Shown in pieces: positions 30,576-39,199 of a DNA stretch of 52,303 bases (position 1 is the first letter of the stretch; every line of letters starts with the position of its first letter). The translations under genes and the position numbers were made by a program. This DNA comes from Nocardia brasiliensis NBRC 14402. GTDB taxonomy: Bacteria; Actinomycetota; Actinomycetes; Mycobacteriales; Mycobacteriaceae. The notes beneath the pieces are model-generated. The model worked only from the letters and a program-made list of their open reading frames with translations. It was not told the DNA's origin and made no database searches. The stretch is taken from the NCBI RefSeq assembly GCF_000308475.2, contig NZ_BAFT02000071.1, forward strand, positions 1-52,303, read 5' to 3'.

Positions 30576-31388
30576 ATGTGGAAGATCTGTCAGACCTGCG
30601 CGGTGGAGCACGACGCCGCGGCGCAGCTCTGCCGCATCTGTGCCGACGAGCGGCAGTGGATGCCCGCCGACGGCCAGCGGTGGATCACCTTGGCGGAACT
30701 GGCCGCGGCTGGGCACAGGGTGGCGATGCGTGAACTCGAACCGGACCTCTTCGGTTTGACGGCCGAGCCCCAGGTCGGCATCGGCCAGGAAGCGCACCTG
30801 GTGCGCACGCCCGCGGGCAACCTGCTGTGGGACGTGACCGGTTACGTCGACGAGGATGCGGTGCGCCGGGTCCGGGAACTCGGCGAAGTCGTCGCCATTG
30901 TGCCGTCGCACCCGCACCATTACGGCGTGCAGGTGGAATGGAGCCGGGCACTCGGCGGGGTGCCGGTGTTCGTCGCGGAGGCCGATCTGGAATGGATCGC
31001 GCGCCCGGACCCGGTGATCCGTCCCTGGTCCGGGCGGCTGGAAGTGCTGCCCGGCCTCACCCTGCGCCAGCTCGGCGGCCATTTCCCGGGCAGCGCGGTC
31101 GCGCACTGGGCGGCCGGCGCGGGCGGGCAAGGCGTGCTGTTCAGCGCCGACACCATCCAGGCCAACCCGGACCGCAAGTCGGTCGCGTTCATGCGCAGCT
31201 ATCCGAACCGGATTCCTTTGTCGCCCAACGTGGTAGAGCGCGTCACCAAGGTCGTCGAGGAGTTCGAGTTCACCCGTCTCTACGACAACTTCGGCAAAAC
31301 GCTCGACACCGACGCCCGCGCCACCATCCGCACCTCCGCCGCACGCTACGTGTCCTGGGTCCGCGGCGACCACGACCACCTGACCTGA
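30576..31388 (+). CDS. Zinc-ribbon protein with metallo-beta-lactamase-like fold
   Basis: The 270-residue protein opens with a C5-x2-C8 ... C19-x2-C22 zinc ribbon. It continues into an MBL-like domain: GIGQEAHLVRTPAGNLLWDV, the His cluster VPSHPHHYG, LGGHFPGSAVAHW with another His, and LFSADTIQ with the bridging Asp. The standard HxHxDH motif is degenerate (H-x-H-H without the usual D-H), so catalysis is uncertain. ATG 30576 has GAGGG upstream; an in-frame GTG at 30549 also exists. The neighbouring CDPS operon ends in a hairpin before it, so the link is weak. Confidence 0.8.
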   Translation: MWKICQTCAVEHDAAAQLCRICADERQWMPADGQRWITLAELAAAGHRVAMRELEPDLFGLTAEPQVGIGQEAHLVRTPAGNLLWDVTGYVDEDAVRRVRELGEVVAIVPSHPHHYGVQVEWSRALGGVPVFVAEADLEWIARPDPVIRPWSGRLEVLPGLTLRQLGGHFPGSAVAHWAAGAGGQGVLFSADTIQANPDRKSVAFMRSYPNRIPLSPNVVERVTKVVEEFEFTRLYDNFGKTLDTDARATIRTSAARYVSWVRGDHDHLT

Positions 31389-31406
31389 TCCCGAACACCT
31401 ACCACC

Positions 31407-31450
31407 GCCCGCCGCCCCTCGCACTCGAGAAGGGCGGCGGGCTTGTTTCT
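31407..31450 (+). terminator. Strong intrinsic terminator
   Basis: GCCCGCCGCCC (31407-31417) and GGGCGGCGGGC (31432-31442) make a perfect 11-bp stem with a 14-nt loop, followed by TTGTTTCT. It is one of few canonical rho-independent terminators in the window and closes the zinc-ribbon/MBL gene. Confidence 0.92.
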
Positions 31451-31619
31451 GCCCGGAGCCGAAGGGCGCTGCTGGTCCGCAACCGCGTGCCTGAACCGCA
31501 CCCTGGGTGGGGGTCTGCGCCACCTTGGGGAACGGACCCCAGTACTCGGGGTGCTGCTGCGCGGGGCGGGCGCGGCGGAGAGTAGGACGTGTCACCACCT
31601 ACTCGAATCGGAGGGACCG

Positions 31620-32576
31620 ATGCGCACCTCGAGCACCTTCGCCGTCCCGGCCGCGCGGCGTGCCACGGTGCTGGCCGAAGACGGTGTGGCCCTTGCGGTG
31701 CACGAGTACGGGCCGCGGCAGGCGGACCTCACCGTGGTGCTGGTGCACGGGCATTGCCTGCGCTCGGAGTCGTGGACCGATGTGCGCGACGCGCTGCTGC
31801 GCCGGTACGCCGGCGTCCGGGTGGTCTGCTACGACCATCGTGGCCACGGCGACTCCGCGGTCGCGCCCCGGCAGACCTACCGGCTCGAGCAGCTCGCCCA
31901 TGATCTGAGCCGGGTGCTCGACGTGGTGGCGCCGTACGGCCCGGTCGTCCTGGTCGGTCACTCGATGGGCGGCATGACCGTCCTGACCTACCTCAGCCGG
32001 CGTCCGCACGTGCTCGGCACCCGCGTCGCGGGGGTCGCGCTCGTCGCGACCGCGGCCAGCGGGCTCGCCGACGCGGGTTTCGGCCGCCTGCTGCGCAATC
32101 CGGTGATCTCGGTCTTCCAGGCCGCGGTGCGACGGGCGCCCCGGCTGATGCAGCGCGCGAAGTTGGTGGCCTGCAAGGTGTTCGCGCCGGTGATCCGGGC
32201 CGCCGAGTTCGGCGATCGCCAGGTGAGCCCGCGGGTGCTCGCGCTGGCGAACGCGATGCACAACCAGACGCCGATCGTGACGATGGCGAGTTTCCTGAGC
32301 GCCTTCATGGTCTACGACCAGACCGACGCGCTCGCCCTGCTCTCGAAGATCCCCACCCTGGTGCTGTGCGGCACCGCCGATTTGATGACCCCGCCCGCGC
32401 ATTCCGTGGCGATGGCCGCGGCCGTCGAGTATGCGGATCTGGTGCTGGTCGAGGGTGCCGGGCACTCGGTGATTCTCGAGCAGCCGAATCAGGTCGCCGA
32501 GGCGCTCGAACGCCTGCTGACCCGGGCGGGCGGGACCGGCCGGATCCGGGGCGCGCACCTCACCCTCGCCGCGTAG
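31620..32576 (+). CDS. Alpha/beta-fold hydrolase
   Basis: The 318-residue protein has the classic order: oxyanion region VVLVHGHCLRSESW, YDHRGHGDS, the nucleophile elbow LVGHSMGG (Ser), the acid loop LVLCGTADLMTP (Asp) and the catalytic His in EGAGHSVILEQP. A lid domain at about 150-240 carries several basic residues. There is no signal peptide. GGAGGG sets ATG 31620. The substrate could be an ester, epoxide or lipid. It stands between a strong terminator and the siderophore operon, so no pathway is evident. Confidence 0.92.
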   Translation: MRTSSTFAVPAARRATVLAEDGVALAVHEYGPRQADLTVVLVHGHCLRSESWTDVRDALLRRYAGVRVVCYDHRGHGDSAVAPRQTYRLEQLAHDLSRVLDVVAPYGPVVLVGHSMGGMTVLTYLSRRPHVLGTRVAGVALVATAASGLADAGFGRLLRNPVISVFQAAVRRAPRLMQRAKLVACKVFAPVIRAAEFGDRQVSPRVLALANAMHNQTPIVTMASFLSAFMVYDQTDALALLSKIPTLVLCGTADLMTPPAHSVAMAAAVEYADLVLVEGAGHSVILEQPNQVAEALERLLTRAGGTGRIRGAHLTLAA

Positions 32577-32627
32577 CGGAGCGACCGCGTTGCGAAGGTC
32601 TCATTCGGACAATTTCCATTCGGGGAG

Positions 32628-32646
32628 GTAGGTAAGGCTAAGCTGC
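32628..32646 (+). promoter_or_regulatory. Iron box (IdeR/DmdR-type) before the siderophore ABC operon
   Basis: GTAGGTAAGGCTAAGCTGC matches 14 of 19 positions of the IdeR consensus TTAGGTTAGSCTAACCTAA as I know it. It lies 38 bp before the first permease gene, so the operon should be repressed when iron is plentiful. Confidence 0.8.
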
Positions 32647-32683
32647 ATTGATTGCCGCCCGACCGCACTGGAGATAGAACCCG

Positions 32684-33694
32684 ATGGACCTGCCGAGCAA
32701 CCAGCCCCTGCGCTGGTCAGGGTGGTTGTTGGCGGCGGCGGTGCTGGCTGCCGCGTGCCTGCTGAGCCTGATCGTGGGCACGAAAGCGATTCCGCTGGGG
32801 GAGGTCTGGGCCGCGCTCTGGGGCGGTGACGGCTCGCCCGATCACCTGATCGTCACCGAATATCGCCTGCCGCGCACCCTGCTCGGCTTGCTCGCCGGGC
32901 TCGCGCTGGGCGTCGCGGGCTGCCTGATGCAGGGACTCACCCGCAACCCCCTGGCCGATCCCGGCCTGCTCGGCATCAACGCGGGCGCGGCGTTCGCGAT
33001 CACGCTCGCGGTCGCGTTCCTGGGCGTCACCCAGATCACGGCGTACGTGTGGTTCGGCTTCGCCGGGGCCGCCCTGGTGTCGCTGGTGGTGTACCGGCTG
33101 GGCACCGCGGGCAGGCAGGGCTCGGATCCGATCCGGCTCACCCTGGCCGGCGTCGCGGTGACCGCGGTGCTCTCCGGCCTGACCAAGGGCCTGATCCTGT
33201 TGAACCCCAAGGCTTTCGAGGAGTGGCGGCAGTGGGATTCGGGTTCGCTGACCGGACGCGGCTACGACGTGATCGCGGGCGCGGCGCCGTTCATCGTCGT
33301 CGGCCTGCTCGCCGCGGTGGTCGCGGCCCGCTCGCTCAACGCCCTCGCGCTCGGCGACGACCTCGCCCGTTCGCTCGGCGTGCACGTCGGGCGTTCCCGG
33401 CTGCTCACCGCGGTGGCGCTGACGCTGCTGTGCGGCACGGCGACCGCGGCGGTGGGGCCGATCACCTTCGTCGGGCTGGCGGTGCCGCACGTGGCGCGCT
33501 GGATCGTCGGCCCCGACCAGCGCTGGATCATCGCCTATTCGCTGCTGCTCGCACCGATCCTGGTGCTCGGTTCGGATGTGGTCGGCCGCATCATCATTCG
33601 GCCCGACGAGGTGCCCGCCGGTCTGGTGACCGCGTTCCTCGGTGCGCCGGTGCTGATCTGGCTGGCCCGGCGTGACCGGGTGAGTGCCGCGTGA
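32684..33694 (+). CDS. Iron-siderophore ABC permease (FecCD family)
   Basis: The 336-residue membrane protein has about ten helices. Family blocks include TEYRLPRTLLGLLAGLALGV, GCLMQGLTRNPLADPGLLGI and VGPITFVGLAVPHVARWIVG. It is one half of the translocation channel of a ferric-siderophore importer and pairs with the next gene, whose GTG overlaps its stop. The iron box at 32628-32646 should control it. Confidence 0.95.
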   Translation: MDLPSNQPLRWSGWLLAAAVLAAACLLSLIVGTKAIPLGEVWAALWGGDGSPDHLIVTEYRLPRTLLGLLAGLALGVAGCLMQGLTRNPLADPGLLGINAGAAFAITLAVAFLGVTQITAYVWFGFAGAALVSLVVYRLGTAGRQGSDPIRLTLAGVAVTAVLSGLTKGLILLNPKAFEEWRQWDSGSLTGRGYDVIAGAAPFIVVGLLAAVVAARSLNALALGDDLARSLGVHVGRSRLLTAVALTLLCGTATAAVGPITFVGLAVPHVARWIVGPDQRWIIAYSLLLAPILVLGSDVVGRIIIRPDEVPAGLVTAFLGAPVLIWLARRDRVSAA

Positions 33695-34743
33695 GCGCGC
33701 CGATCGATTTCGGCCGCGCGATGGTGGTGCTGCGCGCCCCGCGCGGGTTCGGCGCGCGAATCAGCGTGCGCACCACCGTGGTCTGCGTGGTGCTGGTGCT
33801 CGCCGCGTGCGCCGTGGCCGTACTCGCCCTCGGCACCGGCGATTACGTGATCCCGCCGGACCGGGTGCTGCGGGCTTTGCTGGTCGGGGACAACCGATTC
33901 GATCGGCTCGTAGTGTGGCAGTGGCGTTTTCCCCGTGTGGTCTTGGCGCTGGCCCTGGGTGCGGCGCTGGGCCTCAGCGGCGCGATCCTGCAGTCGGTGA
34001 CCCGAAACCCGCTGGGCAGCCCCGATATCGTCGGTTTCAACACCGGCGCCTACACCGGCGCGCTGCTGGTACTGCTCGCCGTCGGCGGTGGGCACTTCCA
34101 GACCGCCCTCGGCGCGCTGATCGGTGGTCTGGCGGCGGCCCTGGTCATTCAGCTGCTCGCGTTCCGCAACAACGTCACCGGCTTCCGGTTGATCATCATC
34201 GGTATCGGCGTGAGCGCGATGCTGGCCTCGGTGAACACCTGGCTCATCCTGCGCGCCGATCTGAATTCCGCGATGTCGGCCACGGCCTGGGGCGCGGGTT
34301 CGCTGAACGGATTGTCCTGGCCGCAAGTGGGTCCGGCGCTCATCCTGCTGGGAGTGCTCGCGCTGCTCGTGATTCCGGCCGCGCCGCGGCTGCACGTGCT
34401 GGAACTGGGTGACGATCTGGCGAGTTCGTTCGGCGTCCGGGTCGGGCGGACGCGGCTGCTGCTGATCGTGTTGAGCGTCGCGCTGACCGCGGTCGCCACC
34501 GCCGTCGCGGGGCCGATCGCGTTCGTCGCCCTCGCCGCACCGCAATTGGGCCGCCGGTTGGCGCGCAGCCCGTCGACCGCCCTCGCGCCGGCCGCGGCGA
34601 TGGGCGCGCTGCTGCTGATCGCCGGGGACTGGGTCGCCCAGCGCGCGTTCGCGCCGACGCAGCTGCCCGTCGGCGTGGTCACCGTCTCGATCGGCGGCCT
34701 GTATCTGGCGTACCTGCTGGTGACCGAGGCACGGCGGACGTAG
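33691..34743 (+). CDS. Iron-siderophore ABC permease, second subunit (FecCD family)
   Basis: The 350-residue protein is homologous to the previous permease, with WRFPRVVLALALGAALGLSG, AILQSVTRNPLGSPDIVGF and AVAGPIAFVALAAPQLGRRL. The N-terminal 30 residues are longer and basic. The start GTG overlaps the upstream stop as GTGA, so both halves are made in step. With the downstream ATPase and lipoprotein this forms a complete four-part importer. Confidence 0.95.
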   Translation: MSAPIDFGRAMVVLRAPRGFGARISVRTTVVCVVLVLAACAVAVLALGTGDYVIPPDRVLRALLVGDNRFDRLVVWQWRFPRVVLALALGAALGLSGAILQSVTRNPLGSPDIVGFNTGAYTGALLVLLAVGGGHFQTALGALIGGLAAALVIQLLAFRNNVTGFRLIIIGIGVSAMLASVNTWLILRADLNSAMSATAWGAGSLNGLSWPQVGPALILLGVLALLVIPAAPRLHVLELGDDLASSFGVRVGRTRLLLIVLSVALTAVATAVAGPIAFVALAAPQLGRRLARSPSTALAPAAAMGALLLIAGDWVAQRAFAPTQLPVGVVTVSIGGLYLAYLLVTEARRT

Positions 34744-34772
34744 TGCCGGGTGCAGGAACTGAGGAAGCGAAG

Positions 34773-35621
34773 ATGAGCGAAAACAACGGCGCCCCGGTCG
34801 AATCGGGCGTCGGCGCCGCGAAACAGGCTGCGCTGCGGGCGGATCGGGTACGGCTGGGCTATCGCGGGCGCACGATCAGCGACCAGCTGTCCGTCGACGT
34901 GCCCGACGGTGAATTCACCGTCGTGATCGGCCCGAACGCGTGCGGCAAGTCCACGTTGCTGCGTGCCCTGGCCCGCCTGCTCGCCCCGGAATCCGGCGCG
35001 GTGCTGCTGGACGGCAAGTCCATCGCCACCTATCCGGCGAAGGAGGTGGCCCGCCGGATCGGCCTGCTGCCACAGACTTCCCTCGCGCCGGACGGCATTC
35101 GGGTGGCCGATCTGGTCGCGCGCGGCCGGTACCCGCATCAGTCGCTGCTGCGCCAGTGGTCACAGGCCGACGCGGACGCGGTGGCGGCGGCCATGGCCGC
35201 GACGGGCGTCACCGAACTGTCGGCGCGCCCGGTCGACGAGCTGTCCGGCGGGCAGCGCCAGCGCGTGTGGATCGCCATGGTGCTCGCGCAGGACACCCCG
35301 GTGATCCTGCTCGACGAACCGACCACCTACCTCGATATCGCGCACCAGATCCACCTGCTCGACCTGTGCCGGGCGCTGCACCGCGACTCCGGCCGCACCG
35401 TGGTCGCCGTCCTGCACGACCTGAACCACGCTTTCCGCTACGCGGGCCATCTCATCGCGATGAAGGACGGCCGGGTGGTCGCCGCCGGCCCGCCGAAGCA
35501 GATCGTCACCGCCGAATTGGTGCGCGAGGTCTTCGATCTCGGGTGCCGGATCATCGACGACCCGGAAACCGGTGCGCCACTGGTCATTCCGCTGGCGGAG
35601 AATGCCGCCCGCGTCGGCTGA
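34773..35621 (+). CDS. Iron-siderophore ABC transporter ATP-binding protein
   Basis: The 282-residue ATPase has Walker A VIGPNACGKST, Q-loop LLPQTS, signature DELSGGQRQRVWIAM, Walker B VILLDEPTTYLD and the H-loop VVAVLHDLNHA. This is the FepC/FhuC type. The first 25 residues are variable. GAGGAAG precedes ATG 34773. It powers the two permeases just upstream. Confidence 0.95.
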   Translation: MSENNGAPVESGVGAAKQAALRADRVRLGYRGRTISDQLSVDVPDGEFTVVIGPNACGKSTLLRALARLLAPESGAVLLDGKSIATYPAKEVARRIGLLPQTSLAPDGIRVADLVARGRYPHQSLLRQWSQADADAVAAAMAATGVTELSARPVDELSGGQRQRVWIAMVLAQDTPVILLDEPTTYLDIAHQIHLLDLCRALHRDSGRTVVAVLHDLNHAFRYAGHLIAMKDGRVVAAGPPKQIVTAELVREVFDLGCRIIDDPETGAPLVIPLAENAARVG

Positions 35622-35669
35622 GACGCGTATGAGCCTGCCCACCACCGAGAGAAGAAGGAACACCGATTC

Positions 35670-36665
35670 ATGACGCTGTCCCGAATGACGGCCCGCCTGC
35701 GCGCCGCCGTCGCCCTACTGATCCTCGCGCTGGTCGCGGTGGCCGGTTGTAGCAGTTCCGGTTCGGACGCCGCGGACAAGTCCGCCACCCGGCAGGTGCA
35801 GACCGAGCGCGGCGCGGTGACGGTGCCTGCCGAACCGCAGCGCATCGCGGTCGTCAACGGCGCGCTCGCGGGTTACCTCTTCGACCTCGGCGCCAACGTC
35901 AAGGCCGCCGATCCGCGGGTCCTCGGCGTCACGTTGCAGCCGGGCGAGTTCCCGGCCGCCTGGGACGCGGACGCCAAAAAGCAAGGGACCGCGCTGCTTC
36001 CGTCGGGCGACGACATCAACCTGGAATTCATCGCGGCCCAGCAGCCGGATCTGATCATCGGCGGCGGCCAGGGATATCCGGGCCAGCAGTCGTTGCAGGC
36101 CTACGACCAGCTCTCCGCCATCGCCCCGACCGTGCTGGTGCCGACCACCCTCAACAACTGGCAGGACCAGTTGAAGGTGGTGGCCGAGACCATCGGCCGG
36201 GCCGACAAGGTGGACGCGCTGATCACCGCGTACCGGGACCGGGTCGCGAAGGTCAGGTCCGCGATCAAGCCGCCGCAGGGCGCGGTCGCCGTTTTCCAGT
36301 CGCGCAAGGATCTGAAGCCGTCGGTGATCGCCCCCGGCACGCCGCTGGCCACGCTGCTCACCGACGTCGGTTTCACCATCGACAACCAGGTGGAAGCCAA
36401 GGCGGGCAACCCGACCCGGGCCGCGGCCGCGGACTGGGTCGCGTTCAGCCAGGAACTGCTGACCACGGTGGTCGACGCGCCCGCGGTGATCGTGGTGCAG
36501 CTCGACGGCGGTCGCACGGTCGAACAGTTGAAGCAGGATCCGCTGATGGCCAAGCTGCCCGCGTTCCAGTCGGGCCAGGTCTACGAGCTGCCGCCGACCA
36601 GCCAGCGCCCGGACTACCGCAACGCCATGAACACTCTCGACTTGCTCGAGGCGCGCTTCAAGTGA
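35670..36665 (+). CDS. Ferric-siderophore-binding lipoprotein
   Basis: The 331-residue protein has a Sec lipoprotein signal (about 1-27, LLILALVAVAGC lipobox). The FecB/BtuF-type binding fold follows: GAVTVPAEPQRIAVVNGAL, INLEFIAAQQPDLIIGGGQG and DAPAVIVVQLDGG. It captures the loaded siderophore outside the membrane for the importer encoded upstream, in the same operon. An alternative in-frame ATG lies at 35685. Confidence 0.94.
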   Translation: MTLSRMTARLRAAVALLILALVAVAGCSSSGSDAADKSATRQVQTERGAVTVPAEPQRIAVVNGALAGYLFDLGANVKAADPRVLGVTLQPGEFPAAWDADAKKQGTALLPSGDDINLEFIAAQQPDLIIGGGQGYPGQQSLQAYDQLSAIAPTVLVPTTLNNWQDQLKVVAETIGRADKVDALITAYRDRVAKVRSAIKPPQGAVAVFQSRKDLKPSVIAPGTPLATLLTDVGFTIDNQVEAKAGNPTRAAAADWVAFSQELLTTVVDAPAVIVVQLDGGRTVEQLKQDPLMAKLPAFQSGQVYELPPTSQRPDYRNAMNTLDLLEARFK

Positions 36666-36702
36666 CCTGCGCGGGACCGTTGTCCGGCAAGGAGGACGAC
36701 TG

Positions 36703-37539
36703 ATGGATCGGGCCGCATACGCCGAACGCATCGCGGAGGTATCGGCCGGGTTGCACGGCGCGAAGGTGGGCTATCCGATCGGCTTGCGCGAGATCGAGGT
36801 ATTGCGCTGGGCGCCGGTCGGTTCCGGCCTGGTGCGGATCACCTTCGGCGGCCCGGAACTGGCCGGGTTCCACAGCTATGTGCCGGATGAGCATGTGCGC
36901 CTGATCTTTCCGGACGCGGCGGGGGAGTTGCACCTGCCGCGCCGGGACGGGTTGTCCCTGGAGTGGGGCAATCCGCGACCGGTATCGCGGGAGTACACGG
37001 TGCGCCGCTACGACGCCGAGAACGGTGAGCTGGACATCGATTTCGCGATCCATCCCGGCGGCCTCGCCTCGGCCTGGGCGGAAACGGTGCGGCCGGGCGC
37101 CCGCATCCATCTCGCGGGCCCGCCGGGTGGCGTGGTGGTGCCGGCGAACTACGACCGGTACCTGTTCGCCGGAGACATCACCGCGTTGCCCGCCATCGCT
37201 CGCTGGCTCGAATGGCTGCCGGACGACGCGTCCGGTTGGGCGTTCATCGAAGTGGGCGGGGCCGATGCGGAGCTCCCGCTGACGGCCCCGCCCGGGATGC
37301 GGGTGCGGTGGGTGCATCGCGGTGCGGCGGCACCCGGGCAGAGCGACGCACTGGAGCGGGCGATCCGCACCGTGGAACCGCCTGCCGGACAACGCATCTA
37401 CGTGTGGGTGGCGGCGGAGGCGGGCTGTCTGCGCCCGATCCGCCGCTGGGTGCGTACCGAACTCGGCGTCGGCCCGAAAGATTTCCTGATCGCCGGGTAC
37501 TGGAAGCGCGGTGTCGCGGACTTCGACCGGGAGGAGTGA
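36703..37539 (+). CDS. Siderophore-interacting protein (FAD-dependent ferric reductase)
   Basis: The 278-residue protein belongs to the SIP/ViuB flavoprotein family. SREYTVRRYD is the FAD-binding R-x-Y-T motif, DFAIHPGGLASAWAETVRPG and IHLAGPPGG build the FAD barrel, and YLFAGDITALPAIARWLEWL starts the NAD(P)H domain. It reduces Fe(III) in the imported siderophore in the cytoplasm to release iron. AAGGAGG gives a strong start at 36703. It closes the iron-uptake operon. Confidence 0.93.
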   Translation: MDRAAYAERIAEVSAGLHGAKVGYPIGLREIEVLRWAPVGSGLVRITFGGPELAGFHSYVPDEHVRLIFPDAAGELHLPRRDGLSLEWGNPRPVSREYTVRRYDAENGELDIDFAIHPGGLASAWAETVRPGARIHLAGPPGGVVVPANYDRYLFAGDITALPAIARWLEWLPDDASGWAFIEVGGADAELPLTAPPGMRVRWVHRGAAAPGQSDALERAIRTVEPPAGQRIYVWVAAEAGCLRPIRRWVRTELGVGPKDFLIAGYWKRGVADFDREE

Positions 37540-37556
37540 CCGGCCAGGACCGGTCA
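37537..37556. terminator. Bidirectional hairpin built on two stop codons
   Basis: TGACCGG-CCAGGA-CCGGTCA is a perfect 7-bp stem. Its left arm begins with the stop of the siderophore reductase gene and its right arm holds the reverse-strand stop of the GH5 gene, so one compact palindrome ends both. Confidence 0.65.
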
Positions 37557-39071
37557 GCGCGTGCCGCTGATCGGTCCGGCCGGTACGGTGGCCCCCTTCG
37601 ATCCCGGCCGATGGATCTGCACCGTGACCGGGGCCGAGCCGGTCGCTTCGACGGTGACGACTCGGGCGCCGGCCGCCGAGGTGACTTTCCCGCCGTCGAC
37701 GCGGACCTCGTAGCCGTTCGGATAGTGCAGATCGGAGACGTAGATCTCGGTGGGCGCGGACAGCGCCTGCGGCGTGTACCGGTAGACGAAATCTCCGGTG
37801 GCAGGGTCGAATTGCGGGCGTTCCGGGGTGCCCGCGGTCGCGCGGGGATAGGTGCGCACCAGGTCGCGTCCGATCTCGCCGAGGAACGGGTCGGGTTTCG
37901 GACCGCCCTGCCCGAAGCGGGACGCGTAGTGCCAGTAGTGCCAGCCGATGAATCGCTCGTCGGCCCGGGTGAGCGTGTTGCGCAGCACCGTCGCATCCCC
38001 GTCGCCGAATTCGGTGACCAGCGTGGGGATTCCGGTGCGCCGGGCGAAGGAGTCGATATTGCCCCAGGTCTTGTCCTGCTGCACCGGGCACACCCCGCGC
38101 AATTCCTCGGGTAGCCCGAGATAGATCGCCAGCTGGCTCGGAATGCAGTAATCGTGCGGCGCGAACACGATATCGGGTGACGTGATCGGCGGATTCTTGC
38201 CCAGATGCGAGGGCATCGTCTCGTTCCAGGTCACGTTCGGTTCCCAGAAAATAGGCAGGTCGGGATTGCGGGCCCGTACCGCGTCGGTCAGCTTCTGCAT
38301 TGCCGCTTGGTATTTGGTGTCGAAGCGGGGGCAGCCGTCCGGGAAGCAACTCAGGAAGGCCGAGCCGGGCCACGGTTCGTTCAGCAGTTCGAGGCCGAGC
38401 ACGCCGGTGCGGCCCTTGACCTTCTCCGCCAACGCGGCGAGCGCCGTGCCGAGCTGGTCCAGCACGCCATTGCTGTTGTCCCACACCTCGTCCCAGCCGC
38501 GGTTCATGCTCGGCATCAGGTAGTACAGCGGGAAGCCGGGATTCGGTTCCAGCTTGCCCGGGCGGGCGCGCAGCGACCACTCCGGGAAACCATTGCCGCC
38601 CCAGATCTTCGACAGTCCGTCCTGATGGTTGTCGAGCAAGGTGTATATGCCTTGTGCCGCAAGGGTATCGACAACTTTCGCAACACGGTCGAGATAAGCG
38701 GTGTCGACCACGCCGCGGGTGGGCATCAGCCCGGCGAAGTTCACGCCGAGCCGCACCGTGTTGAACCCGTGGCGGGCTAGCAGGGCGGCGTCTTCGTCGG
38801 TCACGGTGAAACCGTCGCCCGGCTCGACGTACGGCGCGTCCTTGTCGACGTTGTTGACGCCGTGCAGCAGCACTTTTCGGCCCTGCGCGTCGACGAGGTA
38901 GGCGCCTTGGGCTTGAATCCGGCTGAGCGCCGGTGCATCCGGGGTCGGCGCGGCTTGCGCGGGCAAGCCGACCAACGTCGAACATCCGATCATCGCGACG
39001 GCGGCACCGGCCACCCATCGTCGGCCGTGCGTTCGTGCCGTGGCCAGTGTCCGTGTCATCGCTGTGCGCAT
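37554..39071 (-). CDS. Secreted GH5 endoglycoceramidase-like glycosidase
   Basis: The 505-residue protein has a signal peptide (about 1-40, ending PAQA/AP) and a GH5 barrel. The acid/base is E232 in LELLNEPWP and the nucleophile E354 in TLVTEFGDGD. A C-terminal beta domain contains SAPTEIYVSDLHYPNG, very like the PTEIYLPE segment I recall from Rhodococcus endoglycoceramidase. Such enzymes cut the oligosaccharide from glycosphingolipids. Start ATG 39071 has no clear ribosome binding site; 39059 is an alternative. Host or fungal glycolipids are plausible substrates, by inference. Confidence 0.87.
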   Translation of the reverse strand: MRTAMTRTLATARTHGRRWVAGAAVAMIGCSTLVGLPAQAAPTPDAPALSRIQAQGAYLVDAQGRKVLLHGVNNVDKDAPYVEPGDGFTVTDEDAALLARHGFNTVRLGVNFAGLMPTRGVVDTAYLDRVAKVVDTLAAQGIYTLLDNHQDGLSKIWGGNGFPEWSLRARPGKLEPNPGFPLYYLMPSMNRGWDEVWDNSNGVLDQLGTALAALAEKVKGRTGVLGLELLNEPWPGSAFLSCFPDGCPRFDTKYQAAMQKLTDAVRARNPDLPIFWEPNVTWNETMPSHLGKNPPITSPDIVFAPHDYCIPSQLAIYLGLPEELRGVCPVQQDKTWGNIDSFARRTGIPTLVTEFGDGDATVLRNTLTRADERFIGWHYWHYASRFGQGGPKPDPFLGEIGRDLVRTYPRATAGTPERPQFDPATGDFVYRYTPQALSAPTEIYVSDLHYPNGYEVRVDGGKVTSAAGARVVTVEATGSAPVTVQIHRPGSKGATVPAGPISGTR

Positions 39072-39158
39072 GCTTGATGGTCACATGTCCAGTTCGACTG
39101 GTCCTAGTGGCGATTTCCCCAGTTGCGCGCTGGGGAACGGGCCGCTCAGGTCCTCGAT

Positions 39159-39177
39159 CCAGGTAAGGCTTGCCTAA
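39159..39177 (+). promoter_or_regulatory. Iron box before the Tat-type siderophore-binding protein
   Basis: CCAGGTAAGGCTTGCCTAA matches 14 of 19 positions of the IdeR consensus TTAGGTTAGSCTAACCTAA. It lies 22 bp before ATG 39200. Confidence 0.82.
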
Positions 39178-39199
39178 CCGATATGTTCTAATGGCCGTC

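Noticed and set aside
28869..31598. A 909-codon open frame on the minus strand across the MFS and zinc-ribbon/MBL genes.
   Set aside because: It is antisense to clear genes with strong motifs and its translation is Arg/Gln/His-rich low complexity, typical of shadow frames in high-GC DNA.
31455..31600. Minus-strand codon-like stretch reading HPEYWGPFPKVAQTP between the terminator and the alpha/beta hydrolase.
   Set aside because: It looks protein-like and has high GC3, but no start, domain or family could be recognised, so it is not called as a gene.
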